NCBI RefSeq assembly: GCF_030499515.1
Contig: NZ_JASTWJ010000002.1
Location: 90,653 to 154,652, forward strand
Direction: 5' to 3'
Length of the DNA stretch: 64,000 bases
Origin: Streptomyces sp. DT2A-34
GTDB lineage: Bacteria > Actinomycetota > Actinomycetes > Streptomycetales > Streptomycetaceae
The notes under the pieces were generated by a model, which was given only the letters and a program-made list of their open reading frames with translations, was not told the origin of the DNA and made no database searches. The position numbers and the translations under genes were made by a program. Of the stretch, positions 38,233 to 49,703 are shown one piece after another (position 1 is the stretch's first letter; each line of letters starts with the position of its first letter).

Positions 38233-40115
38233 GTGTACGTGTCCGAGGTGCTGGTGGAACGATTCCGCTCGTGCGAGCGAGTGCGGATCCCTCTGCGGCC
38301 GGAAGTGACGGTGCTCGTCGGGGAGAACAACGCGGGCAAGTCCAGCGTGATCGATGCAATTCGCCTGCTGACGGACCCCTTGGACGGGCGCCGGGTGCGC
38401 TACTTCGAGGAATCCGACGTTCTCAAGCCCGCCGCGGCCGAACGGGGCGGCCCGAGCCTGCAGCTGGATGTCGCCGACATCTCCGCACAGCAAAGCGGCG
38501 CGTATCTTGAGGCGTTGCTGCGTGAGGGGGATCCCGACAGCCGCACCGCACGGTGGCAGGTGTCCTGGACGCCACCGCAAACGGGCGGACGGCGCGGCAG
38601 TACCGCCTGGTCGCAGGGCGCGGGCCTTCCGGTCACGGGGGAACCTCCGGCACGCAGCGGCGTCCGGCATGTCTACCTGCCGGCGCTGCGCGATGCGGAG
38701 CGGGAGCTGGCCTCGGCCGGCGGTGACCGGGTCCGGATGATTCTTCGCGGGCTGCTGGGCGACGACACGTATGTTGATGCCTTCGTGGATCGGATCGGCA
38801 CCGAGCTGAAGAAGGTGGCCGCGGACCCGGACGTGGTCAAGGTCAGCGAAAAGATCAACGAGCCGCTGCGGGACCTGACCGTCGGCGCGCATCCCCAGAT
38901 GAGTGAACTGGCCCTGGCCGAGGCCACCTTCGCGTCGATCACCCGGTCGCTGCGCATGCTGTTGGGCGACGCCTCCGCCCAGCCGTTTCCTCTTTCGGCC
39001 TCAGGACTGGGCTACGCCAACACCCTGTTCATCGCCACGGTGATGGCCGAGCTGGACGCGGCGGCAGAGGCAGACCTGACCGTGCTGCTGGTCGAGGAGC
39101 CCGAGGCGCACCTGCATCCGCAGCTGCAGACCCTGCTGCTGCGCTATCTGCAGCAGCGGGCGCGGGCCTCGCGCCGTCGGCCCGCCTGTGACCCGGCCCA
39201 GCCGGCCGGGCACCTGCAGGTGGTGGTCACCACCCACTCCCCCATCCTGTCGGCCGCAGCCAGCGTGGAGGACCTGGTGGTCATGGCCCGCTGCCCGGCC
39301 GAGCTATCCGACGGCTGGCAGGCCAGGCCCCTGCCCATCCCCCAGCTGCATCTGAGCCCAGACCGGGTGGCCATCTGGACCGCTACCTGGATGCCACGAA
39401 GAGCGCCCTGCTGTTCGCATCGCGGGCGATCCTGGTGGAGGGCATTTCCGAGCTCCTGCTACTGCCCGCTCTGGCCCAACGTGTCCTGGCCGCCGGTGAG
39501 GACGCCGACGCTCAACAAAACCAGGAAGCATTCGATGCGCTGGAACGGTTCTTCGGCACCACCCGGGTGATCGTGGACGGTGTCGGATTCGAGGTCTATC
39601 TGCGGGTGCTGCTGGCGCCGGTGGACGGCATGTGTCTGGGAAGGCGGGTGGCGCTGATCACCGACACGGATGTGGCGCCCGGGCAGCCAGAACCGGCCAG
39701 GCTGCAGTCGCTGCGGGAACTGCCCCGCCGCTGGCACTCCCCCGGCGTGCTGCATCTGGCCGCAGCGCCGCGGACGCTGGAGCCGGCCCTGTGGTCGGCC
39801 GACAACATCACCGCCTTGCGGGCGGCGTTCCTGCGCTGCGCGCCGCGCTCGGAGGCGCGCTGGGAGCAGGTCGTCACGGCTTCGGATCCCGCCGTGGCAT
39901 TCGGGGAGCTGTTCGTCACGAAGACCAGCCGGACCCGCACCGGTGCCGATGGAGACGTCACGAAGGGCACCAAGATCTCCAAAGGGCTGTTCGCCCAGGA
40001 ACTGGCCGACGTGCTGGCCGACCCGACGGTGGCATTCACCGTGCCTGCCTACCTGGCGGACGCCATCCGCTTCATCACCGCCACGGACCGCACTTCTGCG
40101 GTGAGCGCGCCATGA
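38233..40115 (+). pseudogene. gajA: Gabija GajA-like OLD-family nuclease, frameshifted
   Basis: GTG 38233 follows a GGGGGGCGGA tract. The first frame encodes an ABC-type ATPase: MYVSEVLVERFRSCERV, Walker A GENNAGKS at 30–37, SASGLGYANTLFI (signature region), VLLVEEPEAHLHP (Walker B) and VVVTTHSP (switch histidine). At ~39365–39370 it moves to another frame, in which GHLDRYLDATKSALLFASRA and ILVEGISELLLLP (TOPRIM glutamate) and later ALITDTDVA (TOPRIM D-x-D) continue to 40115. The span is one base short of a multiple of three. Intact, it would be ~627 residues, close to GajA. As read, the ATPase is cut from the TOPRIM nuclease and the protein should be inactive. Confidence 0.85.
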
Positions 40116-41869
40116 CCGGGCCGACAGGGCCGGGAGAGACAACGTCGGTACTGGACGATGCTAAAGCGCAGCAGCAGGCTGCCATGGCTGTGTCCGCGCC
40201 TGCCTTCGTACCTGCCTGCCCGGGCGCCGGCAAGACGCATGTGATCACCAGTCGGCATCTGCAGTCGCCCCGGCGGCTGCTGCGGCAGGGCCGGGCCCTG
40301 ATCTCGTTCACGCGTGTGGCGCGTGATCAGATGATCCGCCGCTGCCGCCAGGCAGGCCGCGCAGACCTGGTCCAGGCACCGCACTTCATCGGCACCCTTG
40401 ACTCGTTCCTGTGGGAGTTCCTGGTCAAGCCGCGGCGGGCGGCCGAGCCCGTGCCCCGCCTGCTGGAGTCGTGGGCGGGCATCAAGGCCACGGTGGAGGG
40501 CGTGGACCGGGAGGTCTCCCTGCACCGCTTCCCCATGACCTTGGACCCCTCACAGAGCCCCGCGCGCGAGGCGGTCGCCTGGGACAAACTCGACTACGAC
40601 ACCCGGCAGCTCATCGAGGCCAGCACGTACAGCCAGCAAGCGTGGGAAGACAAGATCCTCGCCACCCGCAAGTCGTGGTGCCAGCAGGGGTATTTCACCG
40701 GGCACGAGGCGCGGGTGCTGGCCCTGTGGAACCTGCACAACGCCGAGGCCGCCACCGGGCTGCTGGGACCGCTGTGCTCCCGGTTCGCTGAAGTCATCGT
40801 CGATGAGGCGCAGGACTGCTCCGCCGCCGACCTCGCCATCCTTCGACTGCTGCACGACGCCGGCCTGCCGCTGGTCCTCGTCGGCGACCCGGACCAAGCC
40901 ATCTACGCCTGGCGCGGAGCCGAACCCCAGGCTCTTGGGGCCTTCGCGGCGCAACTGTCCCCCACCCCTCACCGCCTGACCGGCAACTGGCGCAGTTCCC
41001 CCGTCATCTGCCACCTGGCGTCCACCCTGCGCACGGGGCAGCGCCCGCCGGACACGTCCGTCGTACGCGACGACGACATCCCCGCCCTGCTGCTGCCCAC
41101 CCAGTTCGCCGCCTCCGGCAGCCGCCACCTGCACGCTCCGACCGGCACCGGCATCGTCGACGCTTTCCGCGCGCTCGCCGAGGAGTACGCCGTCCCGGCA
41201 GAGAACTGTCTGGTGACCGCCTACAAGTACGCCACCTTGCCGGGCATCACCCGAGAGCGGCCCAACACCAACATCATCACCAGCCTGGCCTGGGCCCGCA
41301 CCGTCGCCCACACCCCGAGCGCCTCCGGCGACGACCTCGCCCGGGCCTGCGCGATCGCCGTGCGCGTCCTGTTCGGCTACTGGTATCCGGGCGAGACCGG
41401 CGGCCCCGACCGCATCATGGCCGCCCACCGCCTGTCGGCCGGCCAGGTCAACCGCACGGCCTTCGCGTTCCTGCACAGCCTGCCCCCGCCCCACAAAGAA
41501 TGGGGTCCGCAAGTGTGGCAGGCCATGAAGGCCTGGCCCGCTCTGCCCGGGGCCGCCCCGCAAGGAGGCAAGGGCCGCCCCGCCGGAAAACCCACCCTGT
41601 CACGCCCCCAGCTGGCCACCGGCATGCGCACCAACATCGTCCACCAGATCAAGGGCGACGAAGCAGACGGCGTCCTGCTGTTGCTGCCCGATGCCGGAAG
41701 CGTGCAGCGCTGGGCCACCGCGGACCCGGCCACCGACGAGGTGCTGCGCGTCTGGTACGTCGCCGTAACCCGCGCCCGCCGCCTGGCCGCCATCGCCCTG
41801 CCCGAGGACGAGACCGACGCACTGGCCCGACTGCTGACAGAGCGTCAGGTACCTGTCCGTGTTGTGTGA
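40112..41869 (+). CDS. gajB: Gabija GajB-like UvrD-family helicase
   Basis: ATG 40112 overlaps the gajA stop (ATGA); 585 residues. SF1A motifs are in order: Walker A ACPGAGKT at 35–42, SFTRVA (Ia), VIVDEAQDCS (II), GDPDQAIYAWRGA (III), TNWRSS-like GNWRSSPVIC (IV), HQIKGDEADGVLL (V) and WYVAVTRARR (VI). In Gabija, GajB senses DNA ends and partners with the GajA nuclease. The gene order, the overlap and the partner family all match. GajB itself is intact here. Confidence 0.9.
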   Translation: MTGPTGPGETTSVLDDAKAQQQAAMAVSAPAFVPACPGAGKTHVITSRHLQSPRRLLRQGRALISFTRVARDQMIRRCRQAGRADLVQAPHFIGTLDSFLWEFLVKPRRAAEPVPRLLESWAGIKATVEGVDREVSLHRFPMTLDPSQSPAREAVAWDKLDYDTRQLIEASTYSQQAWEDKILATRKSWCQQGYFTGHEARVLALWNLHNAEAATGLLGPLCSRFAEVIVDEAQDCSAADLAILRLLHDAGLPLVLVGDPDQAIYAWRGAEPQALGAFAAQLSPTPHRLTGNWRSSPVICHLASTLRTGQRPPDTSVVRDDDIPALLLPTQFAASGSRHLHAPTGTGIVDAFRALAEEYAVPAENCLVTAYKYATLPGITRERPNTNIITSLAWARTVAHTPSASGDDLARACAIAVRVLFGYWYPGETGGPDRIMAAHRLSAGQVNRTAFAFLHSLPPPHKEWGPQVWQAMKAWPALPGAAPQGGKGRPAGKPTLSRPQLATGMRTNIVHQIKGDEADGVLLLLPDAGSVQRWATADPATDEVLRVWYVAVTRARRLAAIALPEDETDALARLLTERQVPVRVV

Positions 41870-41907
41870 ACCGACTGCCGGCCGCGGACACCCGCGTGGA
41901 CCACGTG

Positions 41908-44900
41908 CTATTCCACGCTCTCCCGCGCTGTGCAACAGCCCCCCTGTTTCGAAGAGGCCGGGTCGAGAAGGCGAGTGAGTACAGCGTCGTGTTCCTGGTA
42001 GAGGACACGTCCTGTCGTGCGCAGTTGGGCGGCCAGTGCGGGATCACAAATGCTCGGCAGGGGGCCGAGCGGGACGGCAGAAGGCAGATCGCCTGCCGCT
42101 CGAACGAGAGCGGTGTCCATGGCGATGAGTTCTGCCCCGTAGGTCTGCTGCACCGTGGCGGCGATGTGCAGACCGGCGGCGTCCAGGTCGCCTGTGTAGC
42201 GAAGGCGCACGCCCTGGTCGACGGCCAGTTGGAGGAGGACGTGGTCGACGGCGCGGAGCTGGCCGCTGGTGCAGGCCATGGGCTGAGGGCTGGCGCACTC
42301 CATCGCGGCCTTGAGGACGGAGGGATTTTCGACGACGGTGAGGGTCTGCGGCGCCAGTCGGGGTGGGGTGCGGGTGAGGTCGAGGAGGTTGAGGGCGACG
42401 GGGGTGGTGGCCTCGTTGAGGCGGCGGTCGATGGGGCCGTCGCCGAGGGCGCGGACCTGGTGGAGCAGGACGGTGGCAGAGAGCCGGTCGGCGATGATGC
42501 CGTAGTCGGTGCGGACGTCCCATTCGACCTGGACACCGACGTGGGCGACGCCGGTGCGGACGTCTTTGAGGGTGTCGTGGATCTGGGCGACCAGTTCGAG
42601 GGCTGCTTCCCGGCGCAGTTGGATGTCGCGCTGCAGGCGGGTGAACAGGCTTGTCTTGAGGACCTGCTTGATGTCGGCGCGCAGGTCGTCCTCGAGTTGG
42701 GCGGCGGTGGCCTTGAGGTCCTGGACGGTGGTGGTGACGTCTTCGCCGCGTACCGCGGCGGGGTCGGCGACGACGGCGCGCCGCCAGGGGGTGTCTTCGA
42801 TGCCCAGCAGGGTGACCTGCCGGTCGAAGCCGGCCAGGCCGGTGCTGGCTTTGCGGGCGGCGGTTTCCAGCAGGGTCAGGTCGCGGTCGCGCTGCCGTTC
42901 CAGGACGGTGCGGCGGTCGGTGCCGCCGGGGGCGTCGGCGAGCAGGCGCCTGGCCCAGGCAAGGCCGGCGGTGATGTTGGCGGGGCGGCCGGGGCCTTCG
43001 GTTGGGATGTCGTCGGGAACTTGGGCCAGGTGCTCGTCGACCAGGCGGCCGAGCTGGGCAAGGCAGGCGTCCCGGTTCTTCTCGGCGGCTTCCCGCTGCG
43101 GGGCGACCATCACCAGCGTGGCCTGGGCGGCGCTGGCTTGCCTGTCCGCTTCCTGCTGGCGGCTGCGGCATTGTTCGGCACGGTCCTCGGCCTGCCGGAG
43201 CTTCTCGGCTGTGGCGTCCCGGCGGGCCAGGAGCTCTTGGTACTGGGCGCCGTGCAGGGCTTGCATTTCGGCGACCGTTGCGGCTTCCTCCTCGGCTCGC
43301 CGTCGGATGCGGTCGGCTTCCTGCTGGGCCTGGGTGTGGCGTGTGCGGCGCTCGGCGGCCTGCTGACGGTCGCCGTCGGCCCGCGCGAGCAGGTCGGCCA
43401 CCCGCTGGGCGGCCGGTGCCCAGGCCTGGATGTGGCCGACGAACTGGGCGACAGACTCCCGGCGTGCATCGAGGTAGTCCGGTTCGGTGCGCAGCATGTC
43501 GCCTGCGGGCAGGGCTGCTGCGCGGTTGAGCGCGCGCAGGGCCTCGCTGACGGCTTTGCCGGCGTCCTCGTGGCGGCCAGTGGCCTTGACGACATCGGCG
43601 CGGGCCCGGTTCAGATCCTGTTCGGCTGCGTCCTCGGCCCGGTGGGCTGCCTCGACGGATTCGATCTCCTGGCGCGGGAAGGCGTCCTGCTCGGTGTCGG
43701 CGGCCTGCTGGGCGGCCGCGGCACGGGCGCGCGCGTCTGCGCTGGCCTGGGCAATGGCTGCCTGCTCAGCTGCGGCATCCTCAGCGATGCGGGCGGCCTC
43801 GGCAGCGCGGGCCTCGCTGTGCCGGGCGTGTTCGTGGGTGAGGGCAGCGGCATCGACGGCGGCGGTGCGGGCTGCCGCGGCGGCCTCGAGTTCGGCCAGG
43901 ATCCGCTCCAGGGCCCGGTCGGCGTCGGCCAGGGCTACGGCGGTGCGGTGCTGGAGGGCATCGGCGGCCGCGCGTCGGTCGGCGGCGTGGTCGCGTGCGT
44001 CGTCCACCTGGGTGACGGGCGGGAGGCTGTCGCGTTCCGCGGCGGCGGCGGTGATGTCCCGGCGGCGGCCCGCCAGGTGATCTTCGGCTTCCTTGAGGGT
44101 GCTGCGGGCAGCGGCCAGGTCGTCTTCGAGGCGCCTGACGTGCTGTTGGCGGGCCCTCTCCCGTGTGGTGCGGCCGATGAAGGCTGCCCGGTATCCGGCG
44201 GGAGCGCTGGCGGTAAGGACGCCGTGGGCCAGCCGGCCGGCCGCCGTGTCGCTGCCGGGGGCGTCGAGGGGGATGGCGGCAAGGATCTCGCCTACCCGGG
44301 TGGTGTCGATGGCCGGGGTGTCTTCGACGACCAGCAGGTCGGCCAGGGTGCGTCCCGGAGCGGGGGTGGTGGGGGTGAGGGTGAGATCGCCGCCGCACAC
44401 CCGGCCGTCGGGGGTGACCAGGGCGTCCAGGAGGCCTGCCACCAGGAGGGCTCCCTCGAGGCGGTCGGCGTCGGCGGAATGCAGTCCGGGGGCGAAGTCG
44501 ACCAGTGCCCACAGCGGGACGCCGTCCCCTGGGGTGCGGGTGCGCCAGGGCGGGGGTGCGGGGACCGGTGCGGCCTGCTGGGCCTGGTGGAGCTTTTCGG
44601 TGAGCGCGGTGACGGTTTCGGTGGCGGCTTGGACCTGCCGGGCGGCTTCTTCGGCGTGGCGTTGGAGGCGCGGTGCGGCCTGGGCGTGCGCGCGCACGGC
44701 CGCCAGGGTGAGGTCGGCGGGTTGCAGGGCGTTCAGGTCGGCTGCCGGTGCGGTGGCATCGGGCAGAGGAAGGTCGGTGGCGGACAGGTGGGCCAGGCCG
44801 TCGCGCCAGGCGTGCACCTCGCCCAGCCAGTCGCGCACCGCCTGAAGGGCGGCCGCGTCGGCCTAGGCGAGGGCCTGTTCGGCTGCCTCGAGCGCGGCCT

Positions 44901-46788
44901 GCTCGAGGGCGGCCCTGGCTGCGGCGTGGTGGGTACGGGCCTGGTCTGCGGTGCGGGCTGCGGCGTGAGCGAGGGCGGTGTCGGCGGCTGCTCTCTGCTG
45001 GTGGCCGGGAAGGTCAATGCGGGCACGGGCCGCGGCAGCGGCGGCCGAGAGCCAGGCGGTGAGCCGGCTGGTGTCGGTGCGCTCTTCGGCATCGCCTGGT
45101 TCGGTCAACTGCACTGGCAGCGGGCCGAGCAGCGGCGCGGACTCCTGCCAGGTGTGAAGTCGGGCGGAGAGTTCCTCCTTGGCGTAGCGGCGGTGGCTGG
45201 TGGCCTGGTCGGCTGCTTCGCGGCGAGCGTGTTCCGCATCTTCGGCGGCGTGCTGTTCGTCTGCGGCGGTGCGCTGGTTGTCCTGCAGGTGCTGGTAGGT
45301 GCCCAGCGCCCGGTCGGCGGCCTGGATCTGGCGCTGGTGGTCTTCCGCCCAGGCCAGCGGGTGGCTGCACAGCCACGCTGTGTCCAGCGTGGCGTCGGCG
45401 CTGCTGCGGGCTGCGGCGAGGGCTTCGGACGCGGTCAGGAGGTGTTCGCAGGCGGCCTGGGCTCCCAGAGCGGTGGCGCTGGTGCGCAGGTCACCGGAGA
45501 TCCGGGTGAGCTGGACCTGCGCGGCATCGGCGTCGTCCCGGCTGCCGGCGGCCTTCCGGTGAGCCTCGTCGGCGTCGGTACCGGCCGTCTGAGCGCGCTC
45601 GGCCGCGGCTGTGGCCTGGGCGGCGAGGTCGCGTGCGCGGTCCTCCCGGTGCGGCAGTTCGGCTCCGGCGTGTTCGCTCAGCAGTGCCTCGTCTGCGGAT
45701 AGTTGTCCTCGGGCGCGGGAGATGTCGCTCTGGGCGTCGGCATATTCCTGGGCCGCGTCCTGGAATGCCTTCTGGGCGGTGTCCAGCTGGTCGGTGGCCT
45801 TCTTGAGGCTGCGGGCCTGGTCGTCGAACTCGGTGTTGGCTGCGGTCAGGGCGGCGGCTTCGGCCTGGGCCACGGTGCGCAGGTAGCGGCGGTAGCTGCG
45901 GTAGCTGCGGTCGGTGCCTTCCAGGAGCTTGGCTTCCTGGCGGGTGCGCTCCAGTTTGGTCTTGAGTTCGGAGATGCGTTCCATCGCCTCGGCGACCTGG
46001 GTGAGGTTGTCGGTGTCGAGGGCGGGCAGGGCATCGGTGAGAACCTGCCGCATCCGGGTGGGGGAAATGGCCTCGGCGGTGCGCACGCTGCGCAGGGAGC
46101 GCAGGACGGCGAGCAGCGCCTCGAACTGGACCTCATTGAGCGGGGCGAACAGGCGGGTGCGCACCTTTTGACGGTAGGAGCGTTCGTCTTGGGGGGTGAG
46201 CTGGGTCAGGGAGCCCCGCAGGGCTTTGGAGTCGGTGAACATCTCGCCTTGGCAGGCGGCCAGTTGTCCGGCGAGGGTATCCAGGCGGACGGGGTCGCGG
46301 TCCTGTTCCAGGATCAGGTCGCTGCCCACCCGGCCGGAGGTGAGGAAGAAGGCGCGATGCAGGTGGCCTGCGGTGGCCCGCAGCCACAGGCCGGTGGTCA
46401 CGTATCGGGTGCTGCCGTCGGCCGGATCGTGCAGGCCGTACTCGAGCCACCAGATGCCGGTGCGGTCTTCCCGGTCGTTGAAGTCGGTGTGGCGGCTGGT
46501 GAGGGTGCCTGCGGCCTTGCCGGACACCGACAGGGCGGTCTGGGAGGTGTCGGCGTCCAGCAGGACAGTGATCAGCATGGAGGCGGTGAGGGACTTGCCG
46601 GACCCGTTGGGGCCGACCAGGGCGAGCCAGCCGCCGGAGAAGTACAGCTGTTCGCTTGCCCAGGCCCAGGAGTTGACGATGCCGGCGCGCGTGGGCTGCC
46701 AGCGGCCCTCGGCGCTGGGGATATCCAGGGCCGGCTCGTCAACGGCGGTCAGGCTCAGGTGCGGGGCGGGGTGCTCGGCGGGCTTCAT
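41908..46788 (-). pseudogene. jetC: Wadjet JetC (SMC-like ATPase), amber-interrupted and fused to the end of JetD
   Basis: From ATG 46786–46788 the N-terminus is a TIGR02680-type SMC ATPase: SEGRWQPTRAGIVNSWAW, Walker A VGPNGSGKS, then long alanine/glutamate/arginine coiled coils. At 44863–44865 an in-frame TAG ends the frame after 641 codons. Eight codons later the same frame continues as VRDWLGEVHAW with no shift. The coil returns (IQLRREAALELVAQIHDTL...VQVEWDVRTD), but the expected C-terminal signature and Walker B are absent. At ~42495–42510 the sequence passes straight into GIIADRLSATVLL...TLTVVENPSVL...RYTGDLDAAGLHIA, the TOPRIM-like C-terminal domain of JetD (TIGR02679/DUF2399). A deletion thus removed the end of jetC and the front of jetD. 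The locus cannot encode a complete complex. Confidence 0.8.
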
Positions 46789-48138
46789 CCGTCGTCTCCT
46801 TGGCGGGCCTGGTGCGCGGCATGGGCTGTGGGGGCAGTCGCGGCCGTGTCGGACGCCGTGAACAGGGGGATCGCCGGGTCGGCGGGCGGGGTGTCGGCCG
46901 GTACGGGTGGCGGGGTGGGCTGGCGGACGCGGACGCGCCACAGGTGCACGCCGGGTGTGGGCAGCCATGTATCGGGGCGGCCGGGCTCGGGGGTGAGCAG
47001 GCCGGCGCTGGTCAGTTCGGCGGCCGCGGCGCGGGCCAGCGCGGGAAGGCGTTCGTAGGAGGCGGCCCAGCGGGGCTGGCGGGCGCGTACCTGGGTGAAC
47101 AGTTCCGCGATGCCGGTGAGGGTCAGCGGGGCGGTGGGGGTCATCACGGCCGGGGAGGGTGGCCAGCAGGGCGAGGGCCGCCTGGCGCTCGGTGCGGCGG
47201 CCGTTGGGGAAGTCGATGCTGCTGGCCTGGCCGCTGGGGTCGGTGATCTGCCACCAGTCGCGGCGCACGGTCGCGGTGAGCCCGAGGGCGGCGACAGTGT
47301 TGAGGGCGCGTTCGCGTCCGGCCAGGGTGTGCAGGTAGGGGGTCGTGTCGGTGGCGTCGTCGAGAGGGTCGGCGGCGGGGTCGTCGACCAGGCGGCGGAT
47401 GGCGTTCAGGCGCCGCTGTTCCAGTGTGGGGGCCTCGCCTTGGGTGTGGGCGGTGTGGTCCAGGAGGGACGCGGCGGACAGGGCGGCGGCGTGCTGGTCG
47501 GGCGGCAGGCCGTCGAGTTGAAGGAGGGTGGGTGACAGGGAAGAGAATTTGGTGGCGAGGCGATCGCGGGAGGCGGTGACGACGAGGTCGCCGTCCTCGT
47601 CGGCCAGGGCGCGGTCCAGGTCGGCGTCGACGGTGATGGTTCCCTCCGCGACGAGGATCTTCAGGGCGTCGGCCAGGCTTTGGCGGTTGTGGCGCGCTTC
47701 CTTCTTGCTGACGTCCTCGGAGGCGACGACCGGGAAGCGGGGCAGGCGCCCGTCCGTGGTATCGGCGGCGCAGACCTGGGCGATGGCCTGCATCAGTTCC
47801 CGCACGTTCATACGCGGGCGGCGCCACAGCTGTTCGCAGGCCAGGCAGATGAGGATCATCACCAGGGCGCCCGCCAGCGGCTGCCGGTCCCGCACCAGTC
47901 TCGGCCCCCGGTCGGCCGGGACATCGCTGCGGCGTTTGTGCAGACGGATCAGGCCGGCGACTTCGTGGACCTCCAGGGTCCAGTTCAGTTCGGTGCGGAA
48001 GAACTCCGCCAGCGCATGGCGGCCCTGCAGGGCCGCCCGGTAGTGCTCGGGGTCGCCTTCGATGGTGAGACGGCCGGCCGCCACGAGCAGGCGGGCGCTC
48101 TCGCGCAGGTCGGCATCGAGCAGCAGAGTGTCGTTCAT
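46785..48138 (-). pseudogene. jetB: Wadjet JetB-like (TIGR02678/DUF2398), frameshifted
   Basis: ATG 48136–48138 overlaps the jetA stop. The first frame (MNDTLLLDADLRESARLLVAAG...) matches the TIGR02678 protein up to RQAALALLATLPGRD near 47155, then becomes arginine/proline-rich nonsense. The true continuation, MTPTAPLTLTGIAELFTQV...WAASYERLPALARAAAAEL, lies in another frame and ends at 46785, overlapping the jetC start by four bases. The span is one base over a multiple of three, so one base is inserted near 47150. Intact length would be ~451 residues. This is the kleisin-interacting winged-helix subunit of the SMC complex. Confidence 0.8.
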
Positions 48139-49703
48139 GCCACGCTCCAGTTCTGCCCGGCCGCGCCAGGCTCGGCCGGCCGGTGCACGGCGGGCGTCCG
48201 GCCCTGAGGGGTGACGGACAGTCGCAGATCGGGCCCGACCAGGCGTCCTTCGGCCAGGTCGACGGTGACGGTTGTGTCGGGGCGGCCGGGCCTGACCGTC
48301 ACCTCCAGGCCGGCCTCGTCGACGGCGGCCCGCCCCATCCCGTCCTGCGGGCGGTAGCGGCTGAGAGCGACCTCGACGGCATTGAGCAGGATCACAGCCG
48401 CTTCGAAGGGCAGTTGGGCGACGTATTCGAGGCCGACTTCACCGTCGGTGGCCAGCTGCGCGGCGAGACGGCGGCGGCGCTGTGCGGCCGCCTGTGCCTG
48501 GGCATGGGCGGCGGCCCGGTCGGCGGTGGTGTCGGGCACTTTGCGGGGCCGTCCGGTGGCCGGTCCGTGCCGTTCGTGTTCCCGCAAGGTCACCTCGACC
48601 TGGTGACGGCCGATGCCGGCCCGGGCGGGAGTGCCGTGGGCGACGTCCTCCTCGCCGGCGCCGATGACCGCGTGCCAGGCGGGCCAGTCCCCGAACGCGG
48701 CCGCGTACACGCGGCGGGCCTCGGCGTCGTCCGGCTGGCTGTACAGGCTGTAGGCCAGTGCGCGGAAATCGACGCCGAGGTCGCTGCCGCGTCGGCGGGC
48801 CATGTAGCGGCGGTCGATGGCGACCAGCAGTGTGTGCACGGCCCCGCTGGCCGAGTCGATCAGCCGGTGCACTGTGCCGTCCGGTTTGAACCAGGCCTCC
48901 AGGTCGTTCAGGCGGCGGATGCGTTCGTCGATCCAGTGCTGCTGGTCGGCGACGTCGAGGAGTCCGGCGTGCTCGACGGCGGCCTCCACGGTGCGGGCGA
49001 ATCCGGCCAAGCGCAGCTCGGCAAGGGCCGTCTCGACTCGTGGCAGGCCGCGCCCGTATTCGCGGGGGAACTGGCGCAGTGCCTCCACGACGCGGTCGCG
49101 GTTCTCGCCGAACACGTCGTTGTCGGTCACGTCGGACTGCACCATCTTCGCCAGTGCCGCGTAGAAGTCGGCCGTCACCCGCTGCAGTTCGTCGATGCGG
49201 GTGCGTACGTCCTCCAGGTCGCCCGGCAGCCGGCCGTGATCATCCTTCAGGTGATCGAGGATCTCCCGAAGCGTGTCCTGAACCCCGTCCAGAAGACGGC
49301 TGGGCAGTTGCAGGGCGCGCACCACGTCGACGACCGCAGTGCGTACGGCGGCCACGATGCCGCGTCCCCGCTGGGTCAGCGCCCACGCCTCCTCACGCGC
49401 CGACAGGCCCTGCAAGCTACGCAGCGGGGCCGCGTAGTCGTGAAACGGCTCAGCAAACTGCCAATTCAGCAACTGGTCCAGCAAGGCGCGCAGTTCAGTT
49501 TCCGGCAACGGGTCGTGGTAGCCGACCGCCTTCAACTGGGCGGTGATGTCGGACAACGTCGCCATCGGCCCCCGTGTGGACAGCTCTTCCAGGGCGGCCA
49601 GCGTGGCAAGGTAGCGCTCCTTCACGAGGCCCTCGGGTATCCCGAACACGTACCAGTCCCCCGGTACGACCTCCTGCCACCACATCCGCGAACGCAACAC
49701 CAT
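48135..49703 (-). CDS. jetA: Wadjet JetA-like (TIGR02677/DUF2397)
   Basis: The frame is open from 49907, but the part before ~49700 is weak. GGGGGAG lies directly before ATG 49701–49703, with GTG 49698 and TTG 49695 also possible. From 49703 there are ~522 residues. The sequence is helical, with LVKERYLATLAALEELS, a LTQRGRGIVAAVRTAVVDV segment and a basic C-terminal helix of the TIGR02677 type (kleisin subunit). It is first in the order TIGR02677–02678–02680–02679, the gene order of a Wadjet-type plasmid-defence system; I believe type III, but the subtype number is from memory. JetA alone appears intact. Confidence 0.8.
   Translation of the reverse strand: MVLRSRMWWQEVVPGDWYVFGIPEGLVKERYLATLAALEELSTRGPMATLSDITAQLKAVGYHDPLPETELRALLDQLLNWQFAEPFHDYAAPLRSLQGLSAREEAWALTQRGRGIVAAVRTAVVDVVRALQLPSRLLDGVQDTLREILDHLKDDHGRLPGDLEDVRTRIDELQRVTADFYAALAKMVQSDVTDNDVFGENRDRVVEALRQFPREYGRGLPRVETALAELRLAGFARTVEAAVEHAGLLDVADQQHWIDERIRRLNDLEAWFKPDGTVHRLIDSASGAVHTLLVAIDRRYMARRRGSDLGVDFRALAYSLYSQPDDAEARRVYAAAFGDWPAWHAVIGAGEEDVAHGTPARAGIGRHQVEVTLREHERHGPATGRPRKVPDTTADRAAAHAQAQAAAQRRRRLAAQLATDGEVGLEYVAQLPFEAAVILLNAVEVALSRYRPQDGMGRAAVDEAGLEVTVRPGRPDTTVTVDLAEGRLVGPDLRLSVTPQGRTPAVHRPAEPGAAGQNWSVA

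Noticed and set aside
39360..39375. Programmed frameshifting in gajA
   Set aside because: No slippery heptamer or downstream pseudoknot-like structure is seen; the same one-base pattern occurs in several other genes of the window.
41500..45702. 1400-codon plus-strand frame rich in Gly, Val and Ala
   Set aside because: It is antisense to the SMC-like gene; its composition (GGGG/VGV runs, no motifs) is what high-GC coding DNA gives on the opposite strand.
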